Below are positions 30,750-39,637 of a DNA stretch of 64,000 nt, in pieces (within the stretch, counting starts at the first letter, position 1; the number at the start of each line of letters is the position of its first letter). Location of the stretch: assembly GCA_963734635.1 (NCBI GenBank), contig CAVTIA010000002.1:434001-498000 (forward strand), written 5' to 3'. Position numbers and translations under genes: made by a program. The stretch is from DATCJA01 sp963734635 (GTDB lineage: Bacteria > Acidobacteriota > Vicinamibacteria > Vicinamibacterales > UBA2999). The notes beneath the pieces are model-generated. The model worked only from the letters and a program-made list of their open reading frames with translations, did not search any database and was not told the origin of the DNA.

Positions 30750-31280
30750 TCACAATTCTTCAATCGTCAGGTGCGTGTTGGTGTAAATGCAGATGCCGGC
30801 GGCAATCGCCATCGCCTCTTCGGCGATCTGACGCGCGCTCAACTGGCTGTGGCGGCTCAGCGCCCGTGCCGCGGCCATGGCGAAAGGACCACCCGAGCCC
30901 ACCGCCACGATGCCGTCGTCGGGCTCGATCAGATCACCGGTCCCCGAGAGCAGAAAGATCGATTTTCGATCGGCCACGATCATCATCGCCTCGAGCCGGC
31001 GCAGCAGGCGATCGGTACGCCAATCGCGGGCCAGTTCGACTGCCGCGCGCTCGAGGTTGCCGCGATACTGCTCCAGCTTGGACTCGAATCGTGAGAACAG
31101 CGCGAACGAGTCGGCAGCCGACCCGGCGAAGCCCGCGAGGATCGTGTTGTTGTACAGCCGCCGAATCTTGCGGGCGCTATGCTTGACGACCGTCGCACCG
31201 AGCGTGACCTGGCCGTCGCCGGCGAGGCACGTCTGGTCGCGGTGCCTCACCGCCAGGATCGTCGTCGCATGCACGGGCAT
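30750..31280 (-). CDS. hslV: HslV peptidase subunit of the HslVU protease
   Basis: 176 aa threonine peptidase. The start MPVHA-TTILAVR gives a five-residue propeptide before the catalytic Thr, as in the family. GDGQVTLGATVVKHSARKIRRLY and FAGSAADSFALFSRFE are typical, as is the C-terminal ALALL-type region seen here as AIAAGICIYTNTHLTIEEL. Codons upstream of 31280 in the same frame look non-coding. Operon with hslU. In many bacteria hslVU directly follow xerC; here xerC lies 11 kb away on the same strand. Confidence 0.93.
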   Translation of the reverse strand: MPVHATTILAVRHRDQTCLAGDGQVTLGATVVKHSARKIRRLYNNTILAGFAGSAADSFALFSRFESKLEQYRGNLERAAVELARDWRTDRLLRRLEAMMIVADRKSIFLLSGTGDLIEPDDGIVAVGSGGPFAMAAARALSRHSQLSARQIAEEAMAIAAGICIYTNTHLTIEEL

Positions 31281-31327
31281 TACGTGAGTATGCCTCAACC
31301 CGTCCGCAGGCCGACCTGCAGCGATGA

Positions 31328-31340
31328 CACTGTTGCAGTG
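31328..31340. promoter_or_regulatory. Dyad upstream of the PEGA gene promoter, possible activator site
   Basis: CACTG-TTG-CAGTG forms a short inverted repeat about 70 bp upstream of a candidate sigma-54 promoter, a usual distance for enhancer sites of sigma-54 activators. It could equally lie in the hslV promoter region. Confidence 0.35.
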
Positions 31341-31402
31341 ACATTGGTCGCTTCGCCGCCAGATCGGACGTCGTTTCGTTGAGCAATCCCGTGGCTCCCG
31401 TG

Positions 31403-31418
31403 TGGCAGCACTGTTGCT
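31403..31418 (+). promoter_or_regulatory. Candidate sigma-54 promoter of the PEGA-domain gene
   Basis: TGGCAGC-ACTG-TTGCT matches the -24/-12 consensus in spacing and in the GG and GC dinucleotides. The start would be near 31429, leaving a 24-base leader with GAGGAG before ATG 31453. Confidence 0.55.
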
Positions 31419-31452
31419 GAGGTACGTGTGATCGAAATCCTGAGGAGTGGAC

Positions 31453-32417
31453 ATGCTCCCTATTTACCTGTTCCTAGCGGCGCTGCTGATGGCGCCATCG
31501 GTTGCCCGAGGTCAGGAAGCAGAACCGGAAGGCGGCACCACTCAGGCCGAGCCTGCCGCCCAGGCTCCCGCCGCCCGGATTGCGATGCCGCGCGGCAGTC
31601 GCCCACAGGGCGACAATCCGCGAATCGGCACGGCTGTCCCACGCGCGACCAGGCCGGATGCAGGCCGAGGCGTTTCGGACCCGGCAGCGCGGGCAGCCGA
31701 AACGCCTCGGCCCGTTCGGGCAGAAGTCCCGGCTCGAGCGGCGAGCGCGCAAGAACAGCCTGCGCCCGAACCCGAGCGCCAGGCCGTTCCGCGGGGGAGC
31801 CGGCCTCAAGGTGATAACCCTCGGATTGGCACGGCAGTTCCGCGACCCTCGGCCCCGCGTCGATCCGGTGGCGGAATCACGACGGACCGAGGACGCACTG
31901 TTGTCGTGCCGAACCGCAGCCGCACCGTCATCGTCCGGCCACCCAGCCTCTATGGCTACTACTACCCGCGCGGCTACTACCCGTACGCATACACGCCGTA
32001 TGGGTACGGCGCGTTTGGTCTGGGTTACTTCTACTACAACCCCTACCGGTGGTACCGGGATATGCGCCCGGCTTCTCGACGTATGGGTACTACGACGGTT
32101 ACCGGCGGCCATTCAGCTCGTTCGACATTGGCGAGCTGCGCCTCGACGTGTCGCCCCGCCATGCCCAGGTGTATGTCGATGGGTACTATGCGGGTGTCGT
32201 GGACGATTACGACGGTGTGTTTCAGGGCCTGAAGCTCGAGTCGGGGGCGTATCGAATCGAGATCACTGCGCCGGGCTATGAGAATCTGAGTTTTGACGTG
32301 CGGATCAGCCCCGGACAGAAGATCAGGTACGAGGGGAATCTGTCGCCGCGTGCCGTAGATCGATCCGGAGGCCTGACAGGCCTCCGGCTACCACAGTCCT
32401 CACGACTTACGGCGTAA
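31453..32417 (+). CDS. Secreted PEGA-domain protein with an internal repeat (one frameshift)
   Basis: About 320 aa. ATG 31453 follows GAGGAG. Signal peptide to about residue 20 (LMAPSVARG), a low-complexity Pro/Ala/Arg region with a perfectly repeated 19-residue block (start PRGSRPQGDN), a Tyr/Gly-rich stretch (YYYPRGYYPYAYTPYGYG) and a C-terminal PEGA domain (GELRLDVSPRHAQVYVDGYYAGVVDDYDGVF). A base appears missing in a C run at about 32055, which moves the Tyr-rich end to the next frame. PEGA domains sit on cell surfaces or S-layers. The C-terminal codons run through palindrome copy 5. Confidence 0.75.
32365..32387. repeat. Dispersed GGAGGCC palindrome, copy 5
   Basis: Arms 32365-32374 and 32378-32387, loop GAC, right flank GGCTACC. 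It lies in the last codons of the PEGA gene, next to the stop codon of the convergent permease gene. Confidence 0.85.
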
Positions 32418-33791
32418 CCACACATAGACCGGAACGCCTGCCAGGATGATTGCGGCGCCGATGAGCGTTCGTCGCGGGTCGGTGTAGAAGGCGTTCAGCA
32501 CGATCACCAAGCACGCGAGCGTGAAAATCGCGGGCGTCACCGGATAGCCAAGCGCCCTGAATGGCCGGGGGGCGTGCGGTTCGCGCCGACGCAGCACAAA
32601 CACCGCGGCGACCGCGAGTCCAAGGAACAAGGTGATCGCAAAGCCGACATAGTTCGCGAGCGCGTCCAGACTCCCGGTCAGCACGAGCAGAATCGCGAAT
32701 GCGGCCTGCGCGGCAATGGACACTGCGGGCGTCTTGAATCGTGGATGTATGTCCGCGGCCGACCGGAAGAACGCGCCATCGCGCGCCATCGCAAAATACA
32801 CGCGTGGGCCTGCAAACGTATATGCGTTGATTCCCGCCGCGAGGCTCACAATCGACACGAGCCCCATCACGTCGCCGGCGCGAACCCCGAGCAGCCGATC
32901 CGCAACGACGTCGAGCACGCTTCCCTTCACGGCGGCGAGCTCGCCTATCGACATTACGTAGATGAACAGTACGTTCATCAGCAGGTATATGAGCGTGACC
33001 GCCACCGTTCCGATCAGCAGCGCGAGCGGCACGTTGCGCCCCGGGTTCCGAATCTCCTCGGCCATGTACGCCGCCGCGTTCCATCCCGAGTAGGTGAACA
33101 TGATCGGAATCAGCGCGAAGAGCCAGCCGGCTGCAACGACGGGTGCGGCCGTCTGCTGAAGGTTCGCAGCCGACCCGGTCCCAAGCGTCAGACCGAACGC
33201 GATGAATCCAACGAAGGCCGTCACCTTGAGCGCGGCAAGAATGTTGGTGACCGTACGGCCCGGGCCTACGCCAACAATGTGCACGAACGCCGCAGCGACG
33301 ATTGCCGCGCTCGCCACCAGCGTCTGCACGGAAAACGTCAGCGGGAGGAACGGAATCGGAACGACGAACAGGGGGGTGCTGTTGGCGGCTCCCGGGAAGA
33401 ACCGATCCAGATACAGCGCCAGCACGATGGCGCTGGCTGCCATGGCGCCCGAGAACCCTGCAACGAACGACGTCCAGCCGGTGAGAAAACCCGCGAGAGG
33501 GCCGTATGCATCGCGCAGGTACACGTATTCTCCGCCCGCGCGGGGCCGCAGCGCCGCCAGTTCGGCGTAAGCCATTGCACCGGCAAACGCGAGCAGGCCG
33601 CCGGCCAGCCACGTGGACAAGTACATCAGCGCGCTCGGCACCGACGCGGCGATCTGCGGCGGGAGAAAGAGAATGCCGCCGCCGATGACGTTCGACACGA
33701 TAATCGCGGCGCCGTCGAGCGGACCGAGCCGTCGTTCGAGTGAGGGAGGAGCCTGGGTGGTCGTTGTCACCCGGGGATTATCGACTCCCAT
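32400..33791 (-). CDS. APC-superfamily amino acid permease
   Basis: 463 aa with about 12 membrane segments and a short N-terminal tail. LGPLDGAAIIVSNVIGGGIL is the conserved unwound first helix of APC transporters, and AMAYAELAALRPRAGGEYVYLRDAYG and YSGWNAAAYMAEEIRNPGRNVP are further family hallmarks. It would exchange or import amino acids across the inner membrane; the substrate is unknown (it resembles LAT/YjdE-type members). Its short upstream region is a short-word array shared with the lipoprotein gene behind it. Confidence 0.9.
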   Translation of the reverse strand: MGVDNPRVTTTTQAPPSLERRLGPLDGAAIIVSNVIGGGILFLPPQIAASVPSALMYLSTWLAGGLLAFAGAMAYAELAALRPRAGGEYVYLRDAYGPLAGFLTGWTSFVAGFSGAMAASAIVLALYLDRFFPGAANSTPLFVVPIPFLPLTFSVQTLVASAAIVAAAFVHIVGVGPGRTVTNILAALKVTAFVGFIAFGLTLGTGSAANLQQTAAPVVAAGWLFALIPIMFTYSGWNAAAYMAEEIRNPGRNVPLALLIGTVAVTLIYLLMNVLFIYVMSIGELAAVKGSVLDVVADRLLGVRAGDVMGLVSIVSLAAGINAYTFAGPRVYFAMARDGAFFRSAADIHPRFKTPAVSIAAQAAFAILLVLTGSLDALANYVGFAITLFLGLAVAAVFVLRRREPHAPRPFRALGYPVTPAIFTLACLVIVLNAFYTDPRRTLIGAAIILAGVPVYVWLRRKS

Positions 33792-33795
33792 TTAC

Positions 33796-33872
33796 GAAAT
33801 TCCAAATCCCAAAAATCGGGCGTGAGCGGGCTCGACAGTTAGTGCCGTGGATTGGGGAATTGGGGATTGGGC
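33796..33872. repeat. Short-word array, words AATTCCAAATCCC / GGGGATTGGGG
   Basis: AAATTCCAAATCCCAAAAATC (in two parts) faces ATTGGGGAATTGGGGATTGGG, an inverted layout. It occupies the space between the permease start codon and the lipoprotein stop codon at 33891. Confidence 0.65.
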
Positions 33873-33890
33873 GTCGCGAATCGAGAGTGG

Positions 33891-34375
33891 CTATTCGGTG
33901 AGGAGCTGCCGGTCGATCTGGTACTCCCCCATCTTCGCCCAGGTGCGCCTGCCATGCCTGCCCAGAATCGTGACGTTGGCATCGATGAACTCCCGATTCT
34001 GAAGCATCCTGACGCGCGCGAATCGCTCCCCGTGTACCCGAGTGGCGATCGCAGGATGATTGGCTTCGTCGTGGCGCCGGCGGCCAGACCGTTGGTGTCG
34101 ATGGCACGCACGAAATGATCGCCCCACGCTTCCTGTTCGCCGACACGCCGGAACACCGCCTGCATCTGCACGCTCGCGATTTCCCGATCGGAGACGTTCT
34201 GAAGCTCCAGCGAAATGCTCGGAACGAGCTTGTTCTGTCCGCCGCCCAGAATGCCCGCGTCGTACCAGCCGGTGTGAACGTTGACGATCTTGAGGTCTTT
34301 CTCGACCTCGCGCGACTCACAGGCCGCCAGGAGCAGCGCCGGAAGCAGGGCGACCGCCAGCCGTCGTACCATCAC
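33891..34375 (-). CDS. Small lipoprotein with FxLyD-like beta domain (one frameshift)
   Basis: About 160 aa. Signal peptide with lipobox LLAAC, then a beta-rich domain (KLVPSISLELQNVSDREIASVQMQAVFRRVGE, split here) like the FxLyD/DUF2393 family that follows short lipoproteins. A base is missing in the C run at 34028-34031, after SPLGYTG; the end ERFARVRMLQNREFIDANV...QIDRQLLTE is in the next frame. No enzyme motif. Upstream lies a double hairpin. Role unknown, probably envelope associated. Confidence 0.68.
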
Positions 34376-34423
34376 TGAATTCTACCCTTGAGACACCGGA
34401 ACTGGTCTGCGGGTTCCGCGGGT

Positions 34424-34480
34424 AGACGTCTTGAAAGGCTTGCCTTTCAAGACGTCTTGCCCGCACAGCGTGCGGGCAAG
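34424..34480. repeat. Two adjacent perfect hairpins
   Basis: Hairpin one: 16-bp perfect arms 34424-34439 and 34442-34457 with a two-base loop. Hairpin two: 11-bp arms 34456-34466 and 34470-34480. They share bases at 34456-34457, so they compete or stack. No T-run follows on either strand. It resembles a composite REP-type element, in the 160-bp space between two minus-strand genes. Confidence 0.75.
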
Positions 34481-34535
34481 GAGATACTGCCCTGGCGAGG
34501 GAGCCACATGCTTGGTGATCTGTGGCGCAGCCTCG

Positions 34536-35397
34536 CTAGAACTCGCCCACCTGCACGCGGGCTCTGACCTGTTCGAGCGTGAGCTGGCCTGCTCGAAATG
34601 CGGTCAGGTCGTCACCCTTGATCCGAATCACGAGTGTCATCGCGTCCTGGCCGCCGGGCATGAACGGATCGCTCGGCGCGTTGTCGCGCGCGGCGACGGT
34701 GAGCCACTCGTTGCCTTCGAGCACCAAGGCACCGCTGTTCTCGATCATTGCGTCGATCAGCGACGCCTTGACTTCGTCTGTGTACGCCTGGCTTGGATCC
34801 GTCAGGGTGGCGTCTAGCAGGGGCGGCTGCGAAGGCTCCAAAGCCTGCGTGGTGGTGGTAGTCGGCGGCGGCAACCGGCAACGACTGCGCAGTCGCGGTC
34901 GGTCCCGGCTGTGTCGAGGCACGCTCGAGCGCTCCGGCCGGCCTGATCTGCCGCTGAACGCGCTGAAGAATGCGATCGAATTCGGCGCGCGCACGTGGAT
35001 CGGCAATGGCCTGCACGAACGCTCTCATCGAAGCGACATCGCGGCCCAATACTGCCGCGTTCTCGTTCATGGTACGCAGTGACCATGCCAGGCTTCGTCG
35101 CAGTGAAGGCACCTCGACGTCGAAGAACACTCCGTACCCGTCGAGCCGGAAGCCGCGCACCTGAGGCGCGCTCCCCTGCAGGAGGGCGTCGTCGGGCATG
35201 ACCGCCCGGATCCGGCGACGCAGGTTCTCGACACCGAGTTGCACGGCGCGCTCGAGGACGCCTTCCATCATGAAAATCTTCTGACGCGCACGCACATGCT
35301 CCGCGTCAGAGGCGGCCGGTGTCTGTGCCGATGCGACCGATGCGACACTATTTGCTCCGACAGCCAACACCACACCGACGATCCACGTTCGTACCAC
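34536..35397 (-). CDS. Secreted protein of unknown function near the ECF sigma locus (one frameshift)
   Basis: About 288 aa. GTG 35397 is preceded by GGAGGAGA, better than upstream starts. A signal peptide (residues 1-25, ending SAQTPAASD) leads to a helical region with QKIFMMEGVLERAVQLGVENLRRR and LDGYGVFFDVEVPSLRRSLAW. The frame shifts near 34870 after a Pro/Thr-rich linker; the second half has DEVKASLIDAMIENSGALVLEGNEWLTVAARDN and ends at 34536. It is minus-strand, downstream of the sigma and anti-sigma genes, so probably part of the same envelope-stress unit. No family was recognised. Confidence 0.65.
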
Positions 35398-35431
35398 CGG
35401 TCTCTCCTCCTGCCTACTGCCCATATGCTTA

Positions 35432-36217
35432 CTATCTCTGCTGCTGCGAGGCGCGGATCAGGTAGTTCAGCATCTCGCGCTGCTCACGGACTTCCGCGCC
35501 GGTCAGGCCTTCGATCTGGCCGAAGTTGCGTTGAATCTGAGTTAGATCGATCCGCCGCTGCGAATCGAAGTCGCGAACGAGTTCCGCTGTCCGCAATGCC
35601 AGTTCCCGCTGTTGACGTTGCTCGCTTTCTTCGATGAGCGTCCGCACACGAGTCATCAACTGCGCCTCATTTCCTAAGGACGGAGAAGAAGGCGCCACGG
35701 TTTCCTGGTTCGCGACCCGAATGGCCGCCATCTCGTCGCGCAGACGGCGTTCGAGCGCCGCCAGCGATGCTTCCGATACATTCGTCGCCGATACGTCCTG
35801 CGCAGACGCGCCTTCCTGCGCAGACGCGGCCGTCACGTTACGCGGGGAGCCAACGCCGTTCGTGCCCTGCGCGATGCCGAGCAGCACGCCGACTGCGAAC
35901 ACAATGGTGGCCGCTGCCACTTGGGCCCACGCGGGAAGCGGCCTGGCGAACCAATGCGCGCGCTTGGACTTGGTTTCGCGTTTGAACTCCAACGGTTGAG
36001 GCGCCTGACGTTGGGTAATGAGGAATCCGAGCTCCGCTTCGGGCGGGCTCCATGCGGCGAGTTGTTCTCGCGTGGATCTGAGTGCCGCAAGCTCCGCGGC
36101 ACAGGCCGCGCACACGGTGACGTGTGCGGCGATTGCCGTTCGCTCGTGGGCCTCGCAGTCATCGTACAGATAGCCCACCAGCGCCGCGTTATTCCCGCAG
36201 TGGAATGTCTCGGTCAT
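35432..36217 (-). CDS. Anti-sigma factor with zinc-finger (ZAS-type) domain
   Basis: About 261 aa. The ATG overlaps the sigma-factor stop codon (ATGA). The N-terminal zinc-finger has H..CGNNAALVGYLYDDCEAHERTAIAAHVTVCAACAAEL, the H-x3-C-x2-C pattern of ZAS anti-sigma factors, followed by one membrane segment (about residues 93-113) and a long coiled-coil, Gln/Arg-rich periplasmic tail. It should bind and silence the ECF sigma factor encoded just upstream, releasing it upon an envelope signal. The downstream secreted protein may sense that signal. Confidence 0.8.
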   Translation of the reverse strand: MTETFHCGNNAALVGYLYDDCEAHERTAIAAHVTVCAACAAELAALRSTREQLAAWSPPEAELGFLITQRQAPQPLEFKRETKSKRAHWFARPLPAWAQVAAATIVFAVGVLLGIAQGTNGVGSPRNVTAASAQEGASAQDVSATNVSEASLAALERRLRDEMAAIRVANQETVAPSSPSLGNEAQLMTRVRTLIEESEQRQQRELALRTAELVRDFDSQRRIDLTQIQRNFGQIEGLTGAEVREQREMLNYLIRASQQQR

Positions 36218-36832
36218 GCGCGTTTCACCATCTGCGGCGCCAGACGGCCGCTCTGTTTCTGCGGCGTCAGACGGCCGCTCCGTTCGAGATTTCGTCTCAG
36301 GACGGCCAGGCCCTGATACAGTCGTGTTTTCACCGTGCTCAACGGACATCCTTGAAGGTCCGCGATTTCCTGGAACGTCATGCCGTGGTACTCCTTGAGG
36401 ATGATGGCCGTGCGCTGTTCCTCGGGGAGTAGACGCATTGCTTCGGCCACCGCCTCACTGAGCTCCTTCCGTGAAGCCAGCTCCTCAATCGATTCCACGG
36501 GCCCCGTCTCGGCGGCCAGTTCCGCCGGATCAACGCCCTCGGGTAATTCGACCAGCGGCGAGCGCCGTCGCCGTCGAATCCAATCCCGGCACAGGTTCAG
36601 TGCAATCCGGTACAACCAGGATGAGAACTTCGCCTGTCCCTTAAATCCTGGAAGCGCCCGAAACGCCCGGAGAAACGTTTCCTGTACAGACGTCCCTGGC
36701 ATCCTCCTCGCGGCCGATGACCCGGTACGCGAGGGCATAAATCGGCCGCTCCCATCGAAGGATGAGCTGATTGAAGCTGTCTAAATCGCCGCCCCTCGAG
36801 CGGGCGACGAGGTCTTCATCGGTCCACGTCAT
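36214..36832 (-). CDS. ECF-type RNA polymerase sigma factor (one frameshift)
   Basis: About 206 aa. Sigma region 2 starts at 36832 with DLVARSRGGDLDSFNQLI, continues GREEDARDV, then an extra T near 36688 shifts to VQETFLRAFRALPGF and the region 2.4 and linker. Region 4 contains EEQRTAIILKEYHGMTFQEIADLQGCPLSTVKTRLYQG, the DNA-binding helix-turn-helix. The gene overlaps its anti-sigma factor by four bases. It would redirect RNA polymerase to envelope-stress promoters. Its own promoter could be in the 140 bp shared with the response regulator gene that diverges from it. Confidence 0.82.
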
Positions 36833-36971
36833 TAATGGCGCAATCGGTTCCGACTGTTAATAAGACGGCGGCCGTGCCGCGACGGCTTTCTCGATCGATC
36901 ATACGCCTCAAGTGCTTATACGGGAGTTCTTTAGACGGGTTCGGCTTCAAAGGCGTTAGAATAGCCACGCA

Positions 36972-37569
36972 GTGGCTTTGAACCTGCCTACCGATGAGGT
37001 GTTTCTCACTACGGAAGAGGTGTTGGCCTACCTCCAGGTCAACCTCCGGTACTGTCTACAGGCTCATCAAGGCAGGAAAAATCCCGGCGGTGCGGGTGGG
37101 CAGGCAGTGGCGGTTCCGCAAGCGTGACATCGACGCGTGGCTGGATAGCCAGCGCACCCAATCTGGCGGCGCAGTTCCGGCGGCGCTCGTCCGCCATGGG
37201 CGTGCGCGCATCCTGGTCGTAGATGACGAGGCGAGTATCCGCGACCTGCTTGCGAAGACGCTCGCGCTCGCCGAATACGACGTGGACACCGCGTCCGACG
37301 CCGCAACGGCTCTCAGCCGCGTGCGCGCATCGGAGTACGATCTGCTGATCGCGGATCTGAGAATGCCTGGCATGGATGGACTCACGCTGGTCCGGCAGGT
37401 GAAGGGCATCCGGGCCGAACTGCCTGTAATCATCATCACGGGATTTTCGAGCGAGACGAGCGCCATCGAGGCCGTCAATCTCGGTGTGGCGGGCTACTTG
37501 AGAAAGCCGTTCCGCGTGCCCGAAGTGCTTGCAGCCGCCGCCAAGGCGCTCGGAGTTCCCGCCGCATAG
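36972..37569 (+). CDS. Response regulator with N-terminal excisionase-type DNA-binding domain (one frameshift)
   Basis: About 198 aa. GTG 36972 gives DEVFLTTEEVLAYLQVNLR, then an extra T at 37050 shifts to TVYRLIKAGKIPAVRVGRQWRFRKRDIDAWL, a full MerR/excisionase helix-turn-helix (about residues 8-60). After a short linker comes a receiver domain with RILVVDDEASIRDLL, LLIADLRMPGMDG (Asp acceptor) and GYLRKPFR (Lys). The DNA-binding part is in front of the receiver, the reverse of usual. It is a single gene with no kinase next to it; the nearest is at 39.9 kb. Confidence 0.8.
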
Positions 37570-37587
37570 TGCGTTCCTGCGGTTCGA

Positions 37588-39381
37588 TTGATTCAGCTTT
37601 CTGAGCTCACCAAGTCGTTTGGCGATCGCGTACTGCTCGATCGCGTCACCTGGCAGATCGGCGACGGGGACCGTGTCGGTCTCTGCGGACCGAACGGCGC
37701 CGGCAAGACCACGCTCCTCAAGATGCTCGCCGGACTTGACGAGCCGGACTCCGGCGGGATCGTCAGACCGTCGAACCTGACGATCGGGTATCTGCCGCAG
37801 GATGGGCTGACGCACTCCGGACGAACCGTGTTCGAGGAGGCTGCCAGTGCGTTTCAGCCGCTCCTCGATCTCAAGGCCGAGATGCACCACATCGAAGAGC
37901 GCCTCGGCGATGCATCGCTGACGACCAACGAGCACGAGGGGATGCTCGCCCGCTACAGCGATCTCCAGGACCGATTCAGGCTGGCGGACGGTTACAACAT
38001 GGACCTCCGCATCGCCACCGTATTGCGAGGGTTGGGGTTCGATCAGAACGATGCGCAGCGGCCGGCCGAAACATTCTCCGGCGGTTGGCAGATGCGCATC
38101 GCGCTCGCGAAGCTGCTGCTGGGCCGTCCGAACCTGCTGCTGCTCGACGAACCGACCAACCACCTCGACCTCGAAGCGCGGAACTGGCTCGAGGAGTACC
38201 TGGGGGCCTATCCGTATGCGGTCATTCTCGTGTCACACGACCGCTACTTCCTCGACGCAGTCGTCACACGCATTACTGACATCAACCTGCGCACGCTGAC
38301 CGATTACGTGGGCAACTACAGCAAGTATGTCGAGCAACGCGACGCCATGCTCGATCGTCTCCGCCAGGCCAAGCGCGAGCAGGACGAGGAAGTCGCCCGC
38401 ATCAAGATGTTCATCGACCGCTTTCGGTACCAAGCGACCAAAGCGGCGCAGGTGCAGAGCCGCATCAAACTGCTCGAGAAGGTGGTGCCCATCGAGGTCC
38501 CGCCCGAGCGGAAGCGGATCCATTTCAAGTTTCCCCCGTGCGCGAAGAGTGGCCGCACGGTGCTTGAAATCAAGCATGCGCGGAAGGTCTACGGGGATCT
38601 CGTGGTGTTTCGCGACCTCAGCCTTCACATCGAGCGAGGCGATCGCATCGCGCTCGTCGGGCCCAACGGAGCGGGCAAATCAACGCTGATGCGGCTGCTG
38701 TCGGGTGAAGAATCGCCGACCGCGGGAATGCGCACGATCGGACACCAGGTCGTCACGGAGTACTTCGCACAGGACGAGGCAGCCCGCCTCGATCCCGGGC
38801 CGACCGTCTATGAAACGCTGGTAGCAGGCTCACCGCACGACATGGTGCCCGCCATTCGAAACATCCTCGGTGGGTTCCTGTTTTCGGGTGACGACATTTA
38901 CAAGCGGGTGGCCGTGCTGTCGGGAGGCGAACGGACCCGGCTCGCAGTGGCTCGCATGCTCCTGCGTCCGTCGAACACCCTGCTGCTCGACGAACCGACC
39001 AATCACCTGGACCTCGACTCCAAGGATGTACTTCTCGAAGCGCTCGAGGATTACGGCGGCACGCTGATCTTCGTGTCGCACGACCGCTACTTTGTCGAGA
39101 GGCTCGCGACCAAGATCATCGAGATCGGCCACGGCGAGGCGGTTGTCTACCCCGGCACGTACGCGGAGTTCCTCTGGCACAAGGCGCGGGGCGTCACGGA
39201 AGAGCCGGGATCCGGGACCCGGGATCCGGGATCCGTAAGTGCGAAATCACGCTCGCCAAAATCAGCGCCTCGACTCGCCACGAAAGACACCGGAACCACG
39301 AACCCTCGAACCGCGAACCAATCCCGGACCCCTGATCCCGGATCCCGGATCCCGGATCCCGCCTCCCGGGATGACGCGTAA
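37588..39381 (+). CDS. ABC-F family ATPase
   Basis: 597 aa, start TTG 37588. Two ATP-binding cassettes: GPNGAGKTTLLKM, TFSGGWQMRI and LLLDEPTNHLDLEA in the first; GPNGAGKSTLMRL, LSGGERTRLA and LLLDEPTNHLDLDS in the second, joined by the coiled-coil linker (about 240-300). There are no membrane segments. ABC-F proteins act on the ribosome, resolving stalls or giving antibiotic protection. The last 45 codons (after GVTEEPGSG) are short-word repeat, not conserved protein. The usual C-terminal coiled-coil domain is found in the next frame at 39371. Confidence 0.88.
   Translation: MIQLSELTKSFGDRVLLDRVTWQIGDGDRVGLCGPNGAGKTTLLKMLAGLDEPDSGGIVRPSNLTIGYLPQDGLTHSGRTVFEEAASAFQPLLDLKAEMHHIEERLGDASLTTNEHEGMLARYSDLQDRFRLADGYNMDLRIATVLRGLGFDQNDAQRPAETFSGGWQMRIALAKLLLGRPNLLLLDEPTNHLDLEARNWLEEYLGAYPYAVILVSHDRYFLDAVVTRITDINLRTLTDYVGNYSKYVEQRDAMLDRLRQAKREQDEEVARIKMFIDRFRYQATKAAQVQSRIKLLEKVVPIEVPPERKRIHFKFPPCAKSGRTVLEIKHARKVYGDLVVFRDLSLHIERGDRIALVGPNGAGKSTLMRLLSGEESPTAGMRTIGHQVVTEYFAQDEAARLDPGPTVYETLVAGSPHDMVPAIRNILGGFLFSGDDIYKRVAVLSGGERTRLAVARMLLRPSNTLLLDEPTNHLDLDSKDVLLEALEDYGGTLIFVSHDRYFVERLATKIIEIGHGEAVVYPGTYAEFLWHKARGVTEEPGSGTRDPGSVSAKSRSPKSAPRLATKDTGTTNPRTANQSRTPDPGSRIPDPASRDDA
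39204..39369. repeat. Short-word arrays, words GGGATCC and CGAACC
   Basis: GGGATCC copies (39206-39234) face ATCCCGG copies (39331-39369), with a set of CGAACC words between them (39290-39318). The block is translated as the low-complexity tail of the ABC-F protein and leads straight into the coiled-coil ORF. Confidence 0.7.
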
Positions 39382-39637
39382 GCGGCTCGACGCGGCGCGG
39401 CGCCAGAAGCAGCGGGCACTCGATGCCCTGCGCAAGCGAATTGCCGACCTGGAGGCACGGATCGCGGAGCGCGAGGCACAGGTCAAGGAAATCGAGGCGG
39501 CTATGAGCGCCGCGGATTTCTACGACGATCGCGCCGCTGCGACGGCCATGATCGACCGACATCAGGCATTGATGTGGGAGGTCGGCGACCTCATGGCGCA
39601 GTGGGAGGCGCTGCACGAACACGCGTCCGAATCGTAA
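39371..39637 (+). CDS. Detached coiled-coil C-terminal domain of the ABC-F protein
   Basis: 88 aa. ATG 39371 overlaps the ABC-F stop codon region by eleven bases. The sequence is a two-stranded coiled-coil (RQKQRALDALRKRIADLEARI, AREAQVKEIEAAM) ending with a helical hairpin (EVGDLMAQWEALHEH), like the C-terminal extension of Uup-type ABC-F proteins. It is either a separately translated domain made by a repeat insertion, or the tail of the same protein after one frame error in the word array. Coupled translation from the overlap would keep the parts stoichiometric. Confidence 0.6.
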   Translation: MTRKRLDAARRQKQRALDALRKRIADLEARIAEREAQVKEIEAAMSAADFYDDRAAATAMIDRHQALMWEVGDLMAQWEALHEHASES

